Assembly: GCA_002376235.1 (NCBI GenBank) | Contig: DFNX01000003.1 | Coordinates: forward strand, 186,001 to 250,000 | Direction of reading: 5' to 3' | DNA length: 64,000 bases | From: Neorhizobium sp. UBA3556 | GTDB taxonomy: Bacteria > Pseudomonadota > Alphaproteobacteria > Rhizobiales > Rhizobiaceae | Shown here: positions 53,998 through 63,724 of the stretch, piece by piece | Numbering within the stretch: the stretch's first letter is position 1 | How the letters are laid out: each line of letters begins with the position of its first letter | The notes under the pieces: model-generated | Database searches by the model: none | The model's input: only the letters and a program-made list of their open reading frames with translations | Told to the model about the DNA's origin: nothing | Program-made: the position numbers and the translations under genes

Positions 53998-55500
53998 ATG
54001 GACACACGAATCTCTTCCCTTTCTCCGCTTTCCTTCATCAGCCCTGATGCCTTTGAACCGAAGGTTTTCGACAATGCCGAAGAGGCTGTCGATGCGCTGA
54101 CGGCGCTTTATGAGCGCAATACGAAATTCCTGATCGACAGCTTTGGCGATCTGGGCAGAAGCGGGAATATTACGGGTCGCTACCGCGCCTTCTATCCGCA
54201 GGTCTCGATCGAGACGACGTCGTTCGGCCATGCCGATTCGCGGCTTTCCTACGGCCATGTGGCAGCGCCGGGCATCTATACGACGACGGTGACGCGGCCA
54301 AAATTGTTCCGCCATTACCTGATCGAACAGCTCGATCTTTTGATGCGCAATCACAATATCCCGGTCACCGTGTCGGAATCGACAACCCCCATTCCACTGC
54401 ATTTCGCCTTTGGCGAGGGCGCACATGTGGAGGCTTCCGTCAGCAATGGGATGGCCGATATCCCGATGCGCGATCTGTTCGACACGCCGGACCTCAACAA
54501 CACCGACGACCTGATCGCCAATGGTGAATACGAGGCTCCGGCGGGGGAACCCGGACCGCTTGCACCATTTACGGCGCAGCGTATCGATTATTCCCTCGCG
54601 CGGTTGAGCCACTACACAGCGACGGGCGCCGAGCATTTCCAGAACTTCGTGCTCTTCACCAACTACCAGTTCTATATCGACGAATTTTCCGCCTGGGCCC
54701 GCAAGCTGATGGCGGAAGGCGGTGGCGGCTATACGGCCTTTGTCGAGCCCGGCAATGTCGTAACACTTGCCGGCAAGGATGCGCCGGAGACGGCTCCTAT
54801 CACACGCATGCCGCAAATGCCGGCCTATCACCTGAAGAAGGACGATCATTCCGGCATTACGCTGGTCAATATCGGCGTTGGTCCTTCCAATGCGAAGACG
54901 GCCACCGACCATATCGCCGTGCTGCGCCCGCATGCCTGGCTGATGGTCGGCCATTGCGCCGGTTTGAGAAACAGCCAGCGTCTCGGCGATTATGTACTGG
55001 CTCACGCCTATGTGCGCGAGGACCATGTGCTGGACGACGACCTGCCCGTCTGGGTGCCGATCCCGGCACTGGCGGAAGTGCAGCAGGCACTGGAAAGCGC
55101 TGTCGAGGAAGTAACGGGTTACGAAGGTTTCGAATTGAAGCGGATCATGCGCACCGGCACGGTGGCGACGATCGACAACCGCAACTGGGAACTGCGCGAC
55201 CAGCGCGGACCGGTGAAGCGTCTTTCCCAGTCGCGCGCCATCGCACTCGACATGGAATCGGCGACGATCGCCGCCAACGGGTTCCGCTTCCGCGTTCCTT
55301 ACGGAACGCTTCTATGCGTGTCCGACCGGCCGTTGCATGGCGAACTGAAACTGCCGGGCATGGCGACCGCTTTCTATCGCACCCAGGTCAGCCAGCACCT
55401 GCAGATCGGCATCCGCGCCGTCCAGAAACTCGCCGCCATGCCGACTGAAACGCTGCATTCACGCAAGCTCAGAAGCTTCTACGAGACGGCGTTCCAGTAA
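53998..55500 (+). CDS. amn: AMP nucleosidase
   Basis: 500 residues, normal for Amn. An N-terminal regulatory domain (about 1-180) precedes the nucleoside-phosphorylase-like catalytic domain with NIGVGPSNAKTATDHIA, PHAWLMVGHCAG and ALDMESATIAANG. It splits AMP into adenine and ribose 5-phosphate and so adjusts the adenylate pool. Single gene. Confidence 0.93.
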   Translation: MDTRISSLSPLSFISPDAFEPKVFDNAEEAVDALTALYERNTKFLIDSFGDLGRSGNITGRYRAFYPQVSIETTSFGHADSRLSYGHVAAPGIYTTTVTRPKLFRHYLIEQLDLLMRNHNIPVTVSESTTPIPLHFAFGEGAHVEASVSNGMADIPMRDLFDTPDLNNTDDLIANGEYEAPAGEPGPLAPFTAQRIDYSLARLSHYTATGAEHFQNFVLFTNYQFYIDEFSAWARKLMAEGGGGYTAFVEPGNVVTLAGKDAPETAPITRMPQMPAYHLKKDDHSGITLVNIGVGPSNAKTATDHIAVLRPHAWLMVGHCAGLRNSQRLGDYVLAHAYVREDHVLDDDLPVWVPIPALAEVQQALESAVEEVTGYEGFELKRIMRTGTVATIDNRNWELRDQRGPVKRLSQSRAIALDMESATIAANGFRFRVPYGTLLCVSDRPLHGELKLPGMATAFYRTQVSQHLQIGIRAVQKLAAMPTETLHSRKLRSFYETAFQ

Positions 55501-55520
55501 CATTTTGAGCAACCGGCTTA

Positions 55521-55550
55521 TGGTGTATGATTTTCTTTATCCATACACCA
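55521..55550 (+). promoter_or_regulatory. Inverted-repeat operator of vapBC
   Basis: TGGTGTATG (55521-55529) and CATACACCA (55542-55550) form a perfect 9-base dyad with a 12-base spacer, ending ten bases before the VapB ATG. This is the position expected for autoregulation by VapB or VapBC. Confidence 0.7.
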
Positions 55551-55560
55551 TGAGGCCGAC

Positions 55561-55800
55561 ATGCGTACCAATATCGATATCGATGAGACGCTGGTGACTG
55601 ATGCACTGGAGCTGAGCGGCCTCAAGACCAAGAAAGCCGTCGTCGAAGCCGCGCTTGGGCATTTCGTTCGCCACCTCGGCCGTAAGAAAGCCTGGGAAGA
55701 CTTGCGTGGACTTGGTTGGGAAGGCGATCTGGACGAGATGCGCCGAGACATAGACCTCGATGCGCCCTTGTTGCCGGATAAACAAGATGCTGCCGAATGA
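55561..55800 (+). CDS. vapB: VapB-type antitoxin
   Basis: 79 residues beginning RTNIDIDETLVTDAL, the ribbon-helix-helix wording of VapB family 2 antitoxins, followed by an acidic C-terminal tail that would wrap the toxin. It overlaps the toxin gene by four bases (ATGA). It is intact. Confidence 0.88.
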   Translation: MRTNIDIDETLVTDALELSGLKTKKAVVEAALGHFVRHLGRKKAWEDLRGLGWEGDLDEMRRDIDLDAPLLPDKQDAAE

Positions 55801-56185
55801 TCGTGGTCGACAGTTCCGTCTGGATTTCCAGACTGCATGATTTCGATACGCCGGAAACCCGAGAACTGGACAAAATCGACGATTATGACGACATCATCCT
55901 CGGAGATATCGTCTTGCTCGAGATCCTTCGCGGCGCACGGAACGATCGTAACGCTGCTAATATCCGCAGGGTGCTTGGAAAATATGGAGTCGTTTCGATG
56001 CTTTCGCCCGATCTTGCTGTCAAGGCGGCGCGCAATTACCGGATTTTACGGGAACACGGCAGGACAGTCAGCAAGACACCTGACCTCATTATCGGCACCT
56101 TCTGCATAGAACATGGTTACAGCCTCTGCAGCGAGACAACGATTATCTGCCCATGGCCGAGCATCTAGGGCTCAAACTGATCTGA
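55797..56185 (+). pseudogene. vapC: VapC-type PIN toxin, frameshifted near the 3' end
   Basis: The open frame runs 55797-56168 (123 residues). PIN acidic residues Asp5, Glu42 and Asp96 are present. After EHGYSL the reading frame gives CSETTIICPWPSI, unlike the family. Shifted by one base from about 56125, the same DNA reads QRDNDYLPMAEHLGLKLI and stops at 56185, the expected VapC end with the fourth acidic site. The length of 389 bases equals 129 codons plus two, fitting a one-base deletion. The toxin is probably inactive or weak; a sequencing error is the alternative. Confidence 0.75.
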
Positions 56186-56200
56186 GGCCCAGTCGAGAGC

Positions 56201-57157
56201 CTACCCTCTCCCCCTCGCGGCAAATAGCGACAGCGCCGTGCCGATCAGCGAGGAGACGATGACGAGGAGGTGGGTGTTGACGGCGGCTTGCCCCAATTCT
56301 TCCAGAGCCGGGCCTGTCGCTTCGGCACCGAAGGCGATGGCGCCGGCGCTGATGCCGGCGGGATAAGTACCGACACCGGCGGGGGCGTGGACCGGCAGGA
56401 CAGAGGAGAGTTCGCCGCCGAGAGCGCCGCCAAATCCTTGGGCGATCGAGAAGCCGCCGAGCAGGCCGAGCACCCAAGCCAGAACCGCGATCTTGGTGAA
56501 CCAGTTTATCAGCGTCGCGCCCCAGGCGCGGGCAAAGGCGTTGGCATCGACAGGCAAACCGGCCTCCACTTCGGCCAACAGCTTGTCAGCTTTTGCGGGC
56601 AGGATTTTTCTTGCCAGCCGCAAACCCAAACCACGCAAGGCAAACCCGACAGCCGGCAGGATGAGGAAGACAAACCAAAGCGCCCAGCCCCAAAAAGCCG
56701 GATGCTGCAGGACCAGGCCGATGCCGGCCGCGGCGAGTAGCGCATGCAGGTCGAAAAGCCGCATGACGAAGAGTGCCGCGGTGCTTCTTGCCAGCGACAG
56801 GTCGAACTCGCGCTTCATCAGGAGCGGAAAGCTCGCCTCGCCGGAGCGGAAGGGCAGCATGATGTTCAAAAGATTATGCACCTGGGTGAGGCGCAGAAGC
56901 GTGCCGAAACGGCCGCCGGTCTCGGCCGGAAAATAGTCGTAGATGCGCCAGGTGCGCAGGACATAGGTGCCGAGCAGGGCCACAAGGGCGACGAGCGCCG
57001 AACCGAGGCCTGCAGTTTCCCATAAAGCCAGCACGCTCTCCCAGCCCCAGACCCACTGAATAAAAAGGGCGTAAAAGATGACGATTGCGAGTGTGAACAG
57101 CGTCATTGCGTTCCGAATTATCCACGCTCTCTGGCTGGCACCGGAATAATTCTTCAT
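56201..57157 (-). CDS. Flippase-like membrane protein (LPG synthase TM family)
   Basis: 318 residues, seven to eight membrane helices, with the family segments NLLNIMLPFRSGEASFPLL and HAPAGVGTYPAG. It lies next to, and divergent from, a GT2 gene, with 99 bases between. A role in moving or supporting a lipid-linked sugar is plausible. It is distant from the 37848 paralogue. Confidence 0.82.
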   Translation of the reverse strand: MKNYSGASQRAWIIRNAMTLFTLAIVIFYALFIQWVWGWESVLALWETAGLGSALVALVALLGTYVLRTWRIYDYFPAETGGRFGTLLRLTQVHNLLNIMLPFRSGEASFPLLMKREFDLSLARSTAALFVMRLFDLHALLAAAGIGLVLQHPAFWGWALWFVFLILPAVGFALRGLGLRLARKILPAKADKLLAEVEAGLPVDANAFARAWGATLINWFTKIAVLAWVLGLLGGFSIAQGFGGALGGELSSVLPVHAPAGVGTYPAGISAGAIAFGAEATGPALEELGQAAVNTHLLVIVSSLIGTALSLFAARGRG

Positions 57158-57256
57158 ATATCAGGTGGCCCCAATGCGATAAATTCGGGTCTATACGACG
57201 ATGCCGCGCCATATGACGCCGCCCGTTCAGGCTCGCACTTCTAGGAGAAACATACG

Positions 57257-58276
57257 GTGCGTACAACACCAGAGTCGGTGACCCGCCTTATCGAGACGCC
57301 CAATCCGATCGAACTGTCGCTGGTCGTGCCGCTTTTCAATGAAGAGGAAAGCGTCAGTCCGTTGATCGAGCGCATCGTCGCCGCGATGGCTGCATATGCC
57401 GCCAGCTGGGAACTGATCCTCGTCGATGACGGCAGCACGGATGCGACGATCGCCAATGCGCGGACGGCACTCAATCGTCCCGGCCTCGACCTAAAGATCA
57501 TTGCGCTGCAGCGCAATTTCGGCCAGACGGCCGCGATGCAGGCCGGTATCAACCAGGCCGAAGGCCGGCTGATCGCGACGCTCGACGGCGACCTGCAAAA
57601 CGATCCGAAAGACATCCCCCATATGGTCGCGGAGCTTGAGCGCCGCGAACTCGACCTGCTCGTCGGATGGCGCAAAAACCGTCAGGACGGGCTGCTGCTG
57701 CGCAAGGTTCCGTCCTTCATCGCCAACCGTCTGATCGGCCGCATCACCGGCGTGCGCCTGCACGATTACGGCTGTTCGTTGAAAATCTATCGCTCGGCCG
57801 TGATCAAGCAGGTCAAGCTGATGGGCGAAATGCACCGCTTCATCCCGGCCTGGGTCGCCGGCGTCGTGCCGAGCTCACGGATCGGCGAAATGCCGGTGAC
57901 GCATCATGCCCGCCAGCATGGTGTTTCCAAATACGGCATTTCCCGCACGTTCCGGGTCATTCTCGACCTTCTGTCCGTGATGTTCTTCATGCGCTTCAAG
58001 GCGCGGCCGGGCCATTTTTTCGGCTCGCTGGGGCTTGGCCTCGGGGCCATCTCGGCGCTGATCCTGTTCTATCTGTTCATCGACAAGTTCATCATGGGCA
58101 ATGACATCGGCACGCGACCGCTGTTTCTGATCGGCGTGATGCTGTTCCTGTCGTCGGTGCAGATGATCACCACGGGTATTCTCGGCGAAATGATTGCCCG
58201 CACCTATTACCGCGAGGATACGGCCCTCAGCTACATCGTCAGAGAAGTCTATCAGGCTGATACGACCGAGGGGTAA
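57257..58276 (+). CDS. GT2 glycosyltransferase, polyprenyl-phosphate sugar type
   Basis: 339 residues from a GTG at 57257 with AGGAG upstream. Catalytic features: VDDGSTD and TLDGDLQNDP (DxD). Two C-terminal membrane helices are typical of ArnC/GtrB/DPM-like enzymes. It would move a sugar from a nucleotide donor to undecaprenyl phosphate on the cytoplasmic face. RgtE, the GalA-carrier synthase of Rhizobium lipid A, is of this class; identity is not proven. Confidence 0.9.
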   Translation: MRTTPESVTRLIETPNPIELSLVVPLFNEEESVSPLIERIVAAMAAYAASWELILVDDGSTDATIANARTALNRPGLDLKIIALQRNFGQTAAMQAGINQAEGRLIATLDGDLQNDPKDIPHMVAELERRELDLLVGWRKNRQDGLLLRKVPSFIANRLIGRITGVRLHDYGCSLKIYRSAVIKQVKLMGEMHRFIPAWVAGVVPSSRIGEMPVTHHARQHGVSKYGISRTFRVILDLLSVMFFMRFKARPGHFFGSLGLGLGAISALILFYLFIDKFIMGNDIGTRPLFLIGVMLFLSSVQMITTGILGEMIARTYYREDTALSYIVREVYQADTTEG

Positions 58277-58347
58277 TGCCTCGATAGAGGCAGCAGGCCC
58301 GCTGAACCGACTCATGGTCCGCGGGCGCATTTTTGCTGGAGATAATT

Positions 58348-59889
58348 GTGCCTAAGATTTCCTCGCCAACACAGGCGCATGCCGCACCAGTTTTATTCGA
58401 CCGGCTCGGTAGTGGGCAAACTCTTGCTCTGGTGCTCGCCGCCTATTTCGTCATCCAGGTCATCGTGCGTTTCATGCTTCCGCACGGGCTAGAACTCGAC
58501 GAGTCCGAGCAGGTCTATGTGTCCCAGTGGCTTCTGCCTGGTTACGGCGCGCAGCCGCCTTTCTATAACTGGCTACAGCATGGCGCGATCCAGATCTTCG
58601 GCATCTCGATCGTTACGCTTTCGGGTCTGAAGGCACTGATGCTCTTCCTGTCCTATATGTTCTACTATCTCGCTGCACGGCAGGTGCTGGAAGACAAGCG
58701 GTTGGCGGTCGTTGCCGCGCTCGGGCTTCTGACCATTCCGCAGGTTTCCTTCGAGGCTCAGCGCGACCTCTCACATACGGTTGCTGCCATTTTCGGCGCG
58801 TCGCTGTTTCTTTTTACTTTGCTCAGGGTGATTTCGAAGCCGACGCTCCAAGCTTTCCTTCTGTTCGGCATTGCCACCGGCATAGGCGGCATCACGAAAT
58901 ACAATTTCGCCGTCCTGCCGATTGCAGCCGGGCTTGCCGTGCTGATGGATCGCGAGATGCGTCAGACCATGCTTTCCTGGAAGCTTATACCCGCCGCAAT
59001 TCTTGCCCTGGCGATCGTTACGCCGCATGCATTGTGGCTTGTCGATAATTTCGGCGATGCAAGCCAGAGCACACTCAAGAAGCTCGGCGGCGGCGATGCG
59101 AGCCTGATCGGCGGGATCGCCAGCGGCGTGGGTTCGCTGACCATCGGCTTCTTCAGCTTCACAGCCCTTACCCTGATCATCTTTGCCGCCGTCTATCGCG
59201 AGCATCTGAAAGCGATCGTTCGCGCCAAGAGCCGCTGGACGCGTTTGGTTGGCCGCATCCTCGTGCTTTCTCTCGCGCTGATCGTGATGATGATCCTGTT
59301 CGCCGGTTTCGAGAATGTGCGTGACCGCTGGCTGACACCGCTTCTGCTGGCCTCTCCGCTCTATCTCGCACTCAAGGTGGATGCTGCGAAAATCCCGGTC
59401 GAGGCTGGTTTCAAGCGGCTCTGGGGTGTGGCAATCATCATCATGGTGCTGATCCCGACCGCGCTCACGGTTCGCGCCAATATGGGGCGCATCAACGGCA
59501 ATTACGGTTACGTCAATATTCCATTCGCGGCGCTTTCCAGGACCGTTGCGGAAAAGGCCGCGGGCGCCAACACGGTCGTCGTGGCGTCTGATAGGCAGCT
59601 TGCAGGCAACCTGCATTTCAGCCTGCCCGAACAGCCCGTTGCCGTGGAGCCGCCGCCGCCGGGATTGAAGAACCGGCCGCTCGCTGCGTTCGACCGGGTC
59701 GTCTTCGTCTGGCGCACCAAGGATGGCAGTATGCCGGTTGCCTTCGACAAGCAGTTCTCCGGCTACCTGCTCGAACAGGGCATCACCGCCACGCCGCAAG
59801 ATGTGGCGATCGTCGGCTACCCCTATCAATGGGGTCGTCCGACGGATCAGTATCGCTTCGGTTATGCGGTGATGGATATGCCCCGCTGA
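58348..59889 (+). CDS. GT39 (ArnT/Rgt-like) membrane glycosyltransferase
   Basis: About 513 residues from a GTG at 58348 with TGGAG upstream. An acidic motif in the first periplasmic loop (LELDESEQVYVSQW) and about ten further membrane helices match the PMT/GT39 class. It would use a polyprenyl-phosphate sugar to decorate an envelope lipid or polysaccharide. The GT2 gene 71 bases upstream likely makes its donor. Confidence 0.88.
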   Translation: MPKISSPTQAHAAPVLFDRLGSGQTLALVLAAYFVIQVIVRFMLPHGLELDESEQVYVSQWLLPGYGAQPPFYNWLQHGAIQIFGISIVTLSGLKALMLFLSYMFYYLAARQVLEDKRLAVVAALGLLTIPQVSFEAQRDLSHTVAAIFGASLFLFTLLRVISKPTLQAFLLFGIATGIGGITKYNFAVLPIAAGLAVLMDREMRQTMLSWKLIPAAILALAIVTPHALWLVDNFGDASQSTLKKLGGGDASLIGGIASGVGSLTIGFFSFTALTLIIFAAVYREHLKAIVRAKSRWTRLVGRILVLSLALIVMMILFAGFENVRDRWLTPLLLASPLYLALKVDAAKIPVEAGFKRLWGVAIIIMVLIPTALTVRANMGRINGNYGYVNIPFAALSRTVAEKAAGANTVVVASDRQLAGNLHFSLPEQPVAVEPPPPGLKNRPLAAFDRVVFVWRTKDGSMPVAFDKQFSGYLLEQGITATPQDVAIVGYPYQWGRPTDQYRFGYAVMDMPR

Positions 59890-59892
59890 GGC

Positions 59893-61275
59893 TTATTCCT
59901 TCACCGCATCGCGCAGGTGATCGAGCGCATTGCCCAGCTTCTCGATCACCTCGTCAATCTCCGATCGCGTGATCGTCAGCGCCGGAGATGCCAGCATGCG
60001 GTCGCCGGTGGCGCGCATGATCAGGCCGTTTTCGACGCAGTGATTGCGCACCAGCGAGCCGATATCGTCGAGCTTTGCGTAACGGCGGCGAGTGGATTTG
60101 TCCGCCGCAAGCTGCAGCCCGCCGATCAGGCCGATGCTTTCCGCCTGGCCGACGACGGCGTGATCCTCGAGGCTTTTCCAGGCTGAGGCGAAATAAGGCC
60201 CGATATCGTCGCGCACCCGCTCGACTAGCCCTTCCTCTTCGATGATGCGCAGGTTTTCCAGCGCTGCGGCGGCGGCAACCGGATGGCCGGAATAGGTATA
60301 GCCGTGGGCGAAGTCACCGAATTCGCTGATCATGACCTCGGCGACGCGATCCGACACCAGCACGCCGCCGATCGGCAGGTAACCGGAGGAAAGGCCTTTC
60401 GCGATCGGCGCGAGATCAGGCTCGACGCCGAAATGCTGGTAACCGAACCATGAGCCGAGACGGCCGAAACCGCAGATGACTTCATCGGAGATGAGGAGGA
60501 TGTTGCGGGCCTTGCAGATGCGGGCGATCTCCGGCCAATAGGTGTCGGGCGGAATGATGACGCCACCTGCCCCCTGAATCGGTTCTGCGACGAAGGCAGC
60601 AACGCGGTCTTCGCCCAGTTCATCGATCTTGGCGTCGAGTTCGCGTGCCATTTTCAGGCCGAATTCGGCAGGCGAAAGATCGCCGCCATCGGCATACCAG
60701 TAGGGCTGGCCGATATGGTGGACGCCTTCGATCGGCAGATTGCCCTGTTCGTGCATGTGCTTCATGCCGCCGAGCGAGGCACCGGCGACGGTGGAGCCGT
60801 GATAGGCGTTTTTCCGGGCGATGACCTGCGTCTTATCCGGCTTGCCGAGCGCCTTCCAGTAGACGCGGGCGATGCGGAACCAGGTGTCGGTCGCTTCCGA
60901 ACCGGAATTGGTGAAGAAGACGTGGTTCATTTTACCACCGGTCTTCGAGGCGATCTTCTGAGCAAGCAATGTTGCCGGCGGCGTCGTGGTGCCGAAGAAG
61001 GTGTTGTAATAGGGCAGTTCCTGCATCTGCCTATAGGCCGCCTCGGCAATCGACTTGCGGCCGTAACCGACATTGACGCACCAGAGACCGGCAAAGGCAT
61101 CGAGATATTTCTTCCCCGTGGAATCGTAGATATGGACGCCCTCGGCGCGCTCGATGATGCGCGTGCCCTTGGCGTTCAATTCCTTCATGTCGGAGAAGGG
61201 ATGGAGATGGTGGGCGGCGTCGATCGCTTGCAGATTGGAAATGCCAGGATTGGAAATGGTCGGCTTGTCGTTCAT
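59893..61275 (-). CDS. Class III aminotransferase, putrescine/aspartate type
   Basis: 460 residues. PLP ligands: Lys293 in IAKGLSSGYLPIGG and Asp264 in ISDEVICGFGR; the substrate-side segment NSGSEATDTWFRIAR is typical of putrescine-pyruvate (SpuC-like) and related omega-aminotransferases. It is divergent from a glutamine-synthetase homologue (79 bases apart), suggesting shared control in polyamine use. Confidence 0.88.
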   Translation of the reverse strand: MNDKPTISNPGISNLQAIDAAHHLHPFSDMKELNAKGTRIIERAEGVHIYDSTGKKYLDAFAGLWCVNVGYGRKSIAEAAYRQMQELPYYNTFFGTTTPPATLLAQKIASKTGGKMNHVFFTNSGSEATDTWFRIARVYWKALGKPDKTQVIARKNAYHGSTVAGASLGGMKHMHEQGNLPIEGVHHIGQPYWYADGGDLSPAEFGLKMARELDAKIDELGEDRVAAFVAEPIQGAGGVIIPPDTYWPEIARICKARNILLISDEVICGFGRLGSWFGYQHFGVEPDLAPIAKGLSSGYLPIGGVLVSDRVAEVMISEFGDFAHGYTYSGHPVAAAAALENLRIIEEEGLVERVRDDIGPYFASAWKSLEDHAVVGQAESIGLIGGLQLAADKSTRRRYAKLDDIGSLVRNHCVENGLIMRATGDRMLASPALTITRSEIDEVIEKLGNALDHLRDAVKE

Positions 61276-61354
61276 CGCGTCGCTCTCCTGAAGATTGTGC
61301 GGTCAATTCTTATCGGCTACGAACGAGGTTCCGCAACCTTTGAGATAATGCTTC

Positions 61355-62686
61355 ATGACCGATCGCATTGAACCCCATATCGAAATCCTGCTCGTCGGCA
61401 TGAACGGGGATCTGCGCGGCAAACGCATTCCGAAATCGAAGGAAAAGAAGGTGTGGGACAGGCTCGTTCGGCTGCCCTCCTCCACCCAGTCGCTCGACAT
61501 ATGGGGCGATGACAATGACGATATTACCGGCCTGTCGCTGACCATCGGCGACCCGGACGGGCAGTGCATTCCGGACCCGCGCAGCGTAGCGCCGATGCCA
61601 TGGGGACCGGAAGGCTCAAGCCAGGTTCTGGCGACCATGCACGAGATGGATGGCTCTCCGAGCTTCATGGACCCGCGCGCCATTCTCGCCAATCTTCTCA
61701 AGCGCTTCGACGAACTCGGGCTGACGCCGGTCGTGGCGACGGAACTGGAATTTTACGTGATGCAGGACGACTGGCGCGAGACCGGCCGCCCTCGCCCGCC
61801 TGAAAAGCTGATGTATAGAGACCAGCCGAACGGGTTCCAGCTGTACGACATGAGCGCGGTCGATGCGCTCGACGAGTATCTGCAGACGGTGCGCCACTGG
61901 GCCAAGCTGCAGGATATCCCGGCCGATGCGACAACCGCGGAATTCGGCCCCGGCCAGTTTGAGATCAATCTTCTGCACCGGGCCGATGCGCTTGCCGCCG
62001 CCGATGACTGCATCTACCTGAAGCGCATCGCCGAACAGGCGGCGCGCAAATACCGGATGAAATCCACCTGCATGGCAAAACCCTATGGCGATCAGGCGGG
62101 TTCCGGCCTGCATGTGCATGCCAGCATCATCGACCGCGACGGCAACAACATTCTCGATGCCAAGGGCAGCGATCCGGTGAAGCTGAAGTCGGTGACAGCC
62201 GGCATGCTGCAGACGATGCGCGATGCGCAGTTGATCTTTGCACCCTTTGCCAATTCCTATCGCCGCTTTCAGCCGGGATCTTTTGCGCCGGTCGATATCG
62301 ACTGGGGACTTGGTCATCGCGGCACGGCGGTACGTATTCCCGATGCCAACGGACCGGCGGCACGCGTCGAACACCGGGTCGCGGGTGCAGATGCGAACCC
62401 TTATTTGCTGCTGACCGCTATCTTGGGAGGCATGCTTATGGGGCTTGGCGAGACGCTCGATCCGGGTCCGGCAACCGAGCCTGGCAAGGAACCGCCCGAA
62501 GGCACCAAGCGCCTTACGCATGATTTTCTTACCGCTGTCGAGGATTTCTCGGCCTCGCCGTTCATCCGGGATGTATTCGGCGCGCGATACCAGAAACTCT
62601 ATGGCGATACGAAGCGGAAAGAGGCGATCACCTATCTGCGTACGGTGAGCGATTTCGATTACCAGACCTATCTGCCGAGGATTTGA
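61355..62686 (+). CDS. Glutamine synthetase family protein, PuuA-like
   Basis: 443 residues. Active-site motifs: PGQFEINLLHRAD, AKPYGDQAGSGLHVHASI and the Arg-rich VRIPDANGPAARVEHRVAG. Length and wording are closer to gamma-glutamylputrescine synthetase (PuuA) than to GlnA; there is no adenylylation-site tyrosine segment of the GlnA type that I can see. It would ligate glutamate to putrescine or another amine with ATP. Confidence 0.88.
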   Translation: MTDRIEPHIEILLVGMNGDLRGKRIPKSKEKKVWDRLVRLPSSTQSLDIWGDDNDDITGLSLTIGDPDGQCIPDPRSVAPMPWGPEGSSQVLATMHEMDGSPSFMDPRAILANLLKRFDELGLTPVVATELEFYVMQDDWRETGRPRPPEKLMYRDQPNGFQLYDMSAVDALDEYLQTVRHWAKLQDIPADATTAEFGPGQFEINLLHRADALAAADDCIYLKRIAEQAARKYRMKSTCMAKPYGDQAGSGLHVHASIIDRDGNNILDAKGSDPVKLKSVTAGMLQTMRDAQLIFAPFANSYRRFQPGSFAPVDIDWGLGHRGTAVRIPDANGPAARVEHRVAGADANPYLLLTAILGGMLMGLGETLDPGPATEPGKEPPEGTKRLTHDFLTAVEDFSASPFIRDVFGARYQKLYGDTKRKEAITYLRTVSDFDYQTYLPRI

Positions 62687-62866
62687 CGCGGAAGCGGCCG
62701 AGGAATGCGTTCAAGGCAACGTTAGACATTACGTATATGTCTATTATTCTTCATCAATAGTGATAAACAGCAAGAATACGATCAGTCTTTAATCGTTTCA
62801 TTCAGCCCTCGTTAAAATTCCGACCTCTAATCACATATCCATATTTGATTGGTTTGAGGGCGGGCC

Positions 62867-63613
62867 ATGCGCGTTATTCTGGTGAAAGCCATATTGATCG
62901 GAATATTGGCGACGCTTACCTCGCTTGGGCTTTCCTTTGCGATCGTCCCGCACCTGGGTGGAAAAGTGGCAGGTGCCGGACTGGTCATGACGATCGTATG
63001 CCCTTTCGTGATCTCCATTCCCGCCTCGATCCTGCATCTGTGGCAGGCTGAGCGGATCAGGCGTGCCAAGGCGGAGACGACGGAAGCTCTGGAAAAGCTT
63101 GCAGTCGCTTATGAAGACCTGAAACAGCTTGCCCGCCATGACGGGTTGACCGGCCTGCTCAACCGCACCGCATTTCTCGACGAACTGGCCACCCTCAGCC
63201 GGCAGGGAGTGACGGGCGGGCTGATGTTTCTCGATCTCGACCACTTCAAGTCGATCAACGATCGGTACGGGCACGCCACCGGCGACGAGGCCCTGCGGCT
63301 GACGGGCGAATTGCTTGCTGACCATAGGATGGAACCGCTCGACATTTCCGGCCGCTTGGGCGGAGAAGAATTCGCGATTTTCCAGGTAGGGCTGACATCG
63401 AAGGCGCTGGCACGGCGCTGCGAGGATGTGCGGCAGGCGATACAGGCAATCGACCTGCGTTCGGCTTCCGACGCCCGCATTCCGCTCTCGGCCAGTATAG
63501 GAGCCCTGATGTGCAGCCCCGGCTTCGATCCGGACGACTGCCTGAAAGGTGCCGACGAATATCTCTACCAGGCAAAGTCTCGCGGGCGAAACCAGGCCGT
63601 CGCATCGATATAG
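62867..63613 (+). CDS. Membrane-anchored diguanylate cyclase
   Basis: 248 residues: two membrane helices (about 5-27 and 36-58), a short coiled coil, then a GGDEF domain with FLDLDHFKSIND and the active signature GGEEF at 165-169. The inhibitory I-site position reads E-x-x-D (156-159) instead of R-x-x-D, so product inhibition may be absent. It synthesises cyclic di-GMP at the inner membrane. No partner or sensory domain is attached. Confidence 0.9.
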   Translation: MRVILVKAILIGILATLTSLGLSFAIVPHLGGKVAGAGLVMTIVCPFVISIPASILHLWQAERIRRAKAETTEALEKLAVAYEDLKQLARHDGLTGLLNRTAFLDELATLSRQGVTGGLMFLDLDHFKSINDRYGHATGDEALRLTGELLADHRMEPLDISGRLGGEEFAIFQVGLTSKALARRCEDVRQAIQAIDLRSASDARIPLSASIGALMCSPGFDPDDCLKGADEYLYQAKSRGRNQAVASI

Positions 63614-63724
63614 GCTTCGCGAAAGTCCCCATTCGCGCCAGCCCATCTTGCTGATATAACTCGCAGGTACGGATTGTCGCACCGGTCTGTACGGAAGGCG
63701 ACAGCGTCGTTGAGGACGTTGGCC

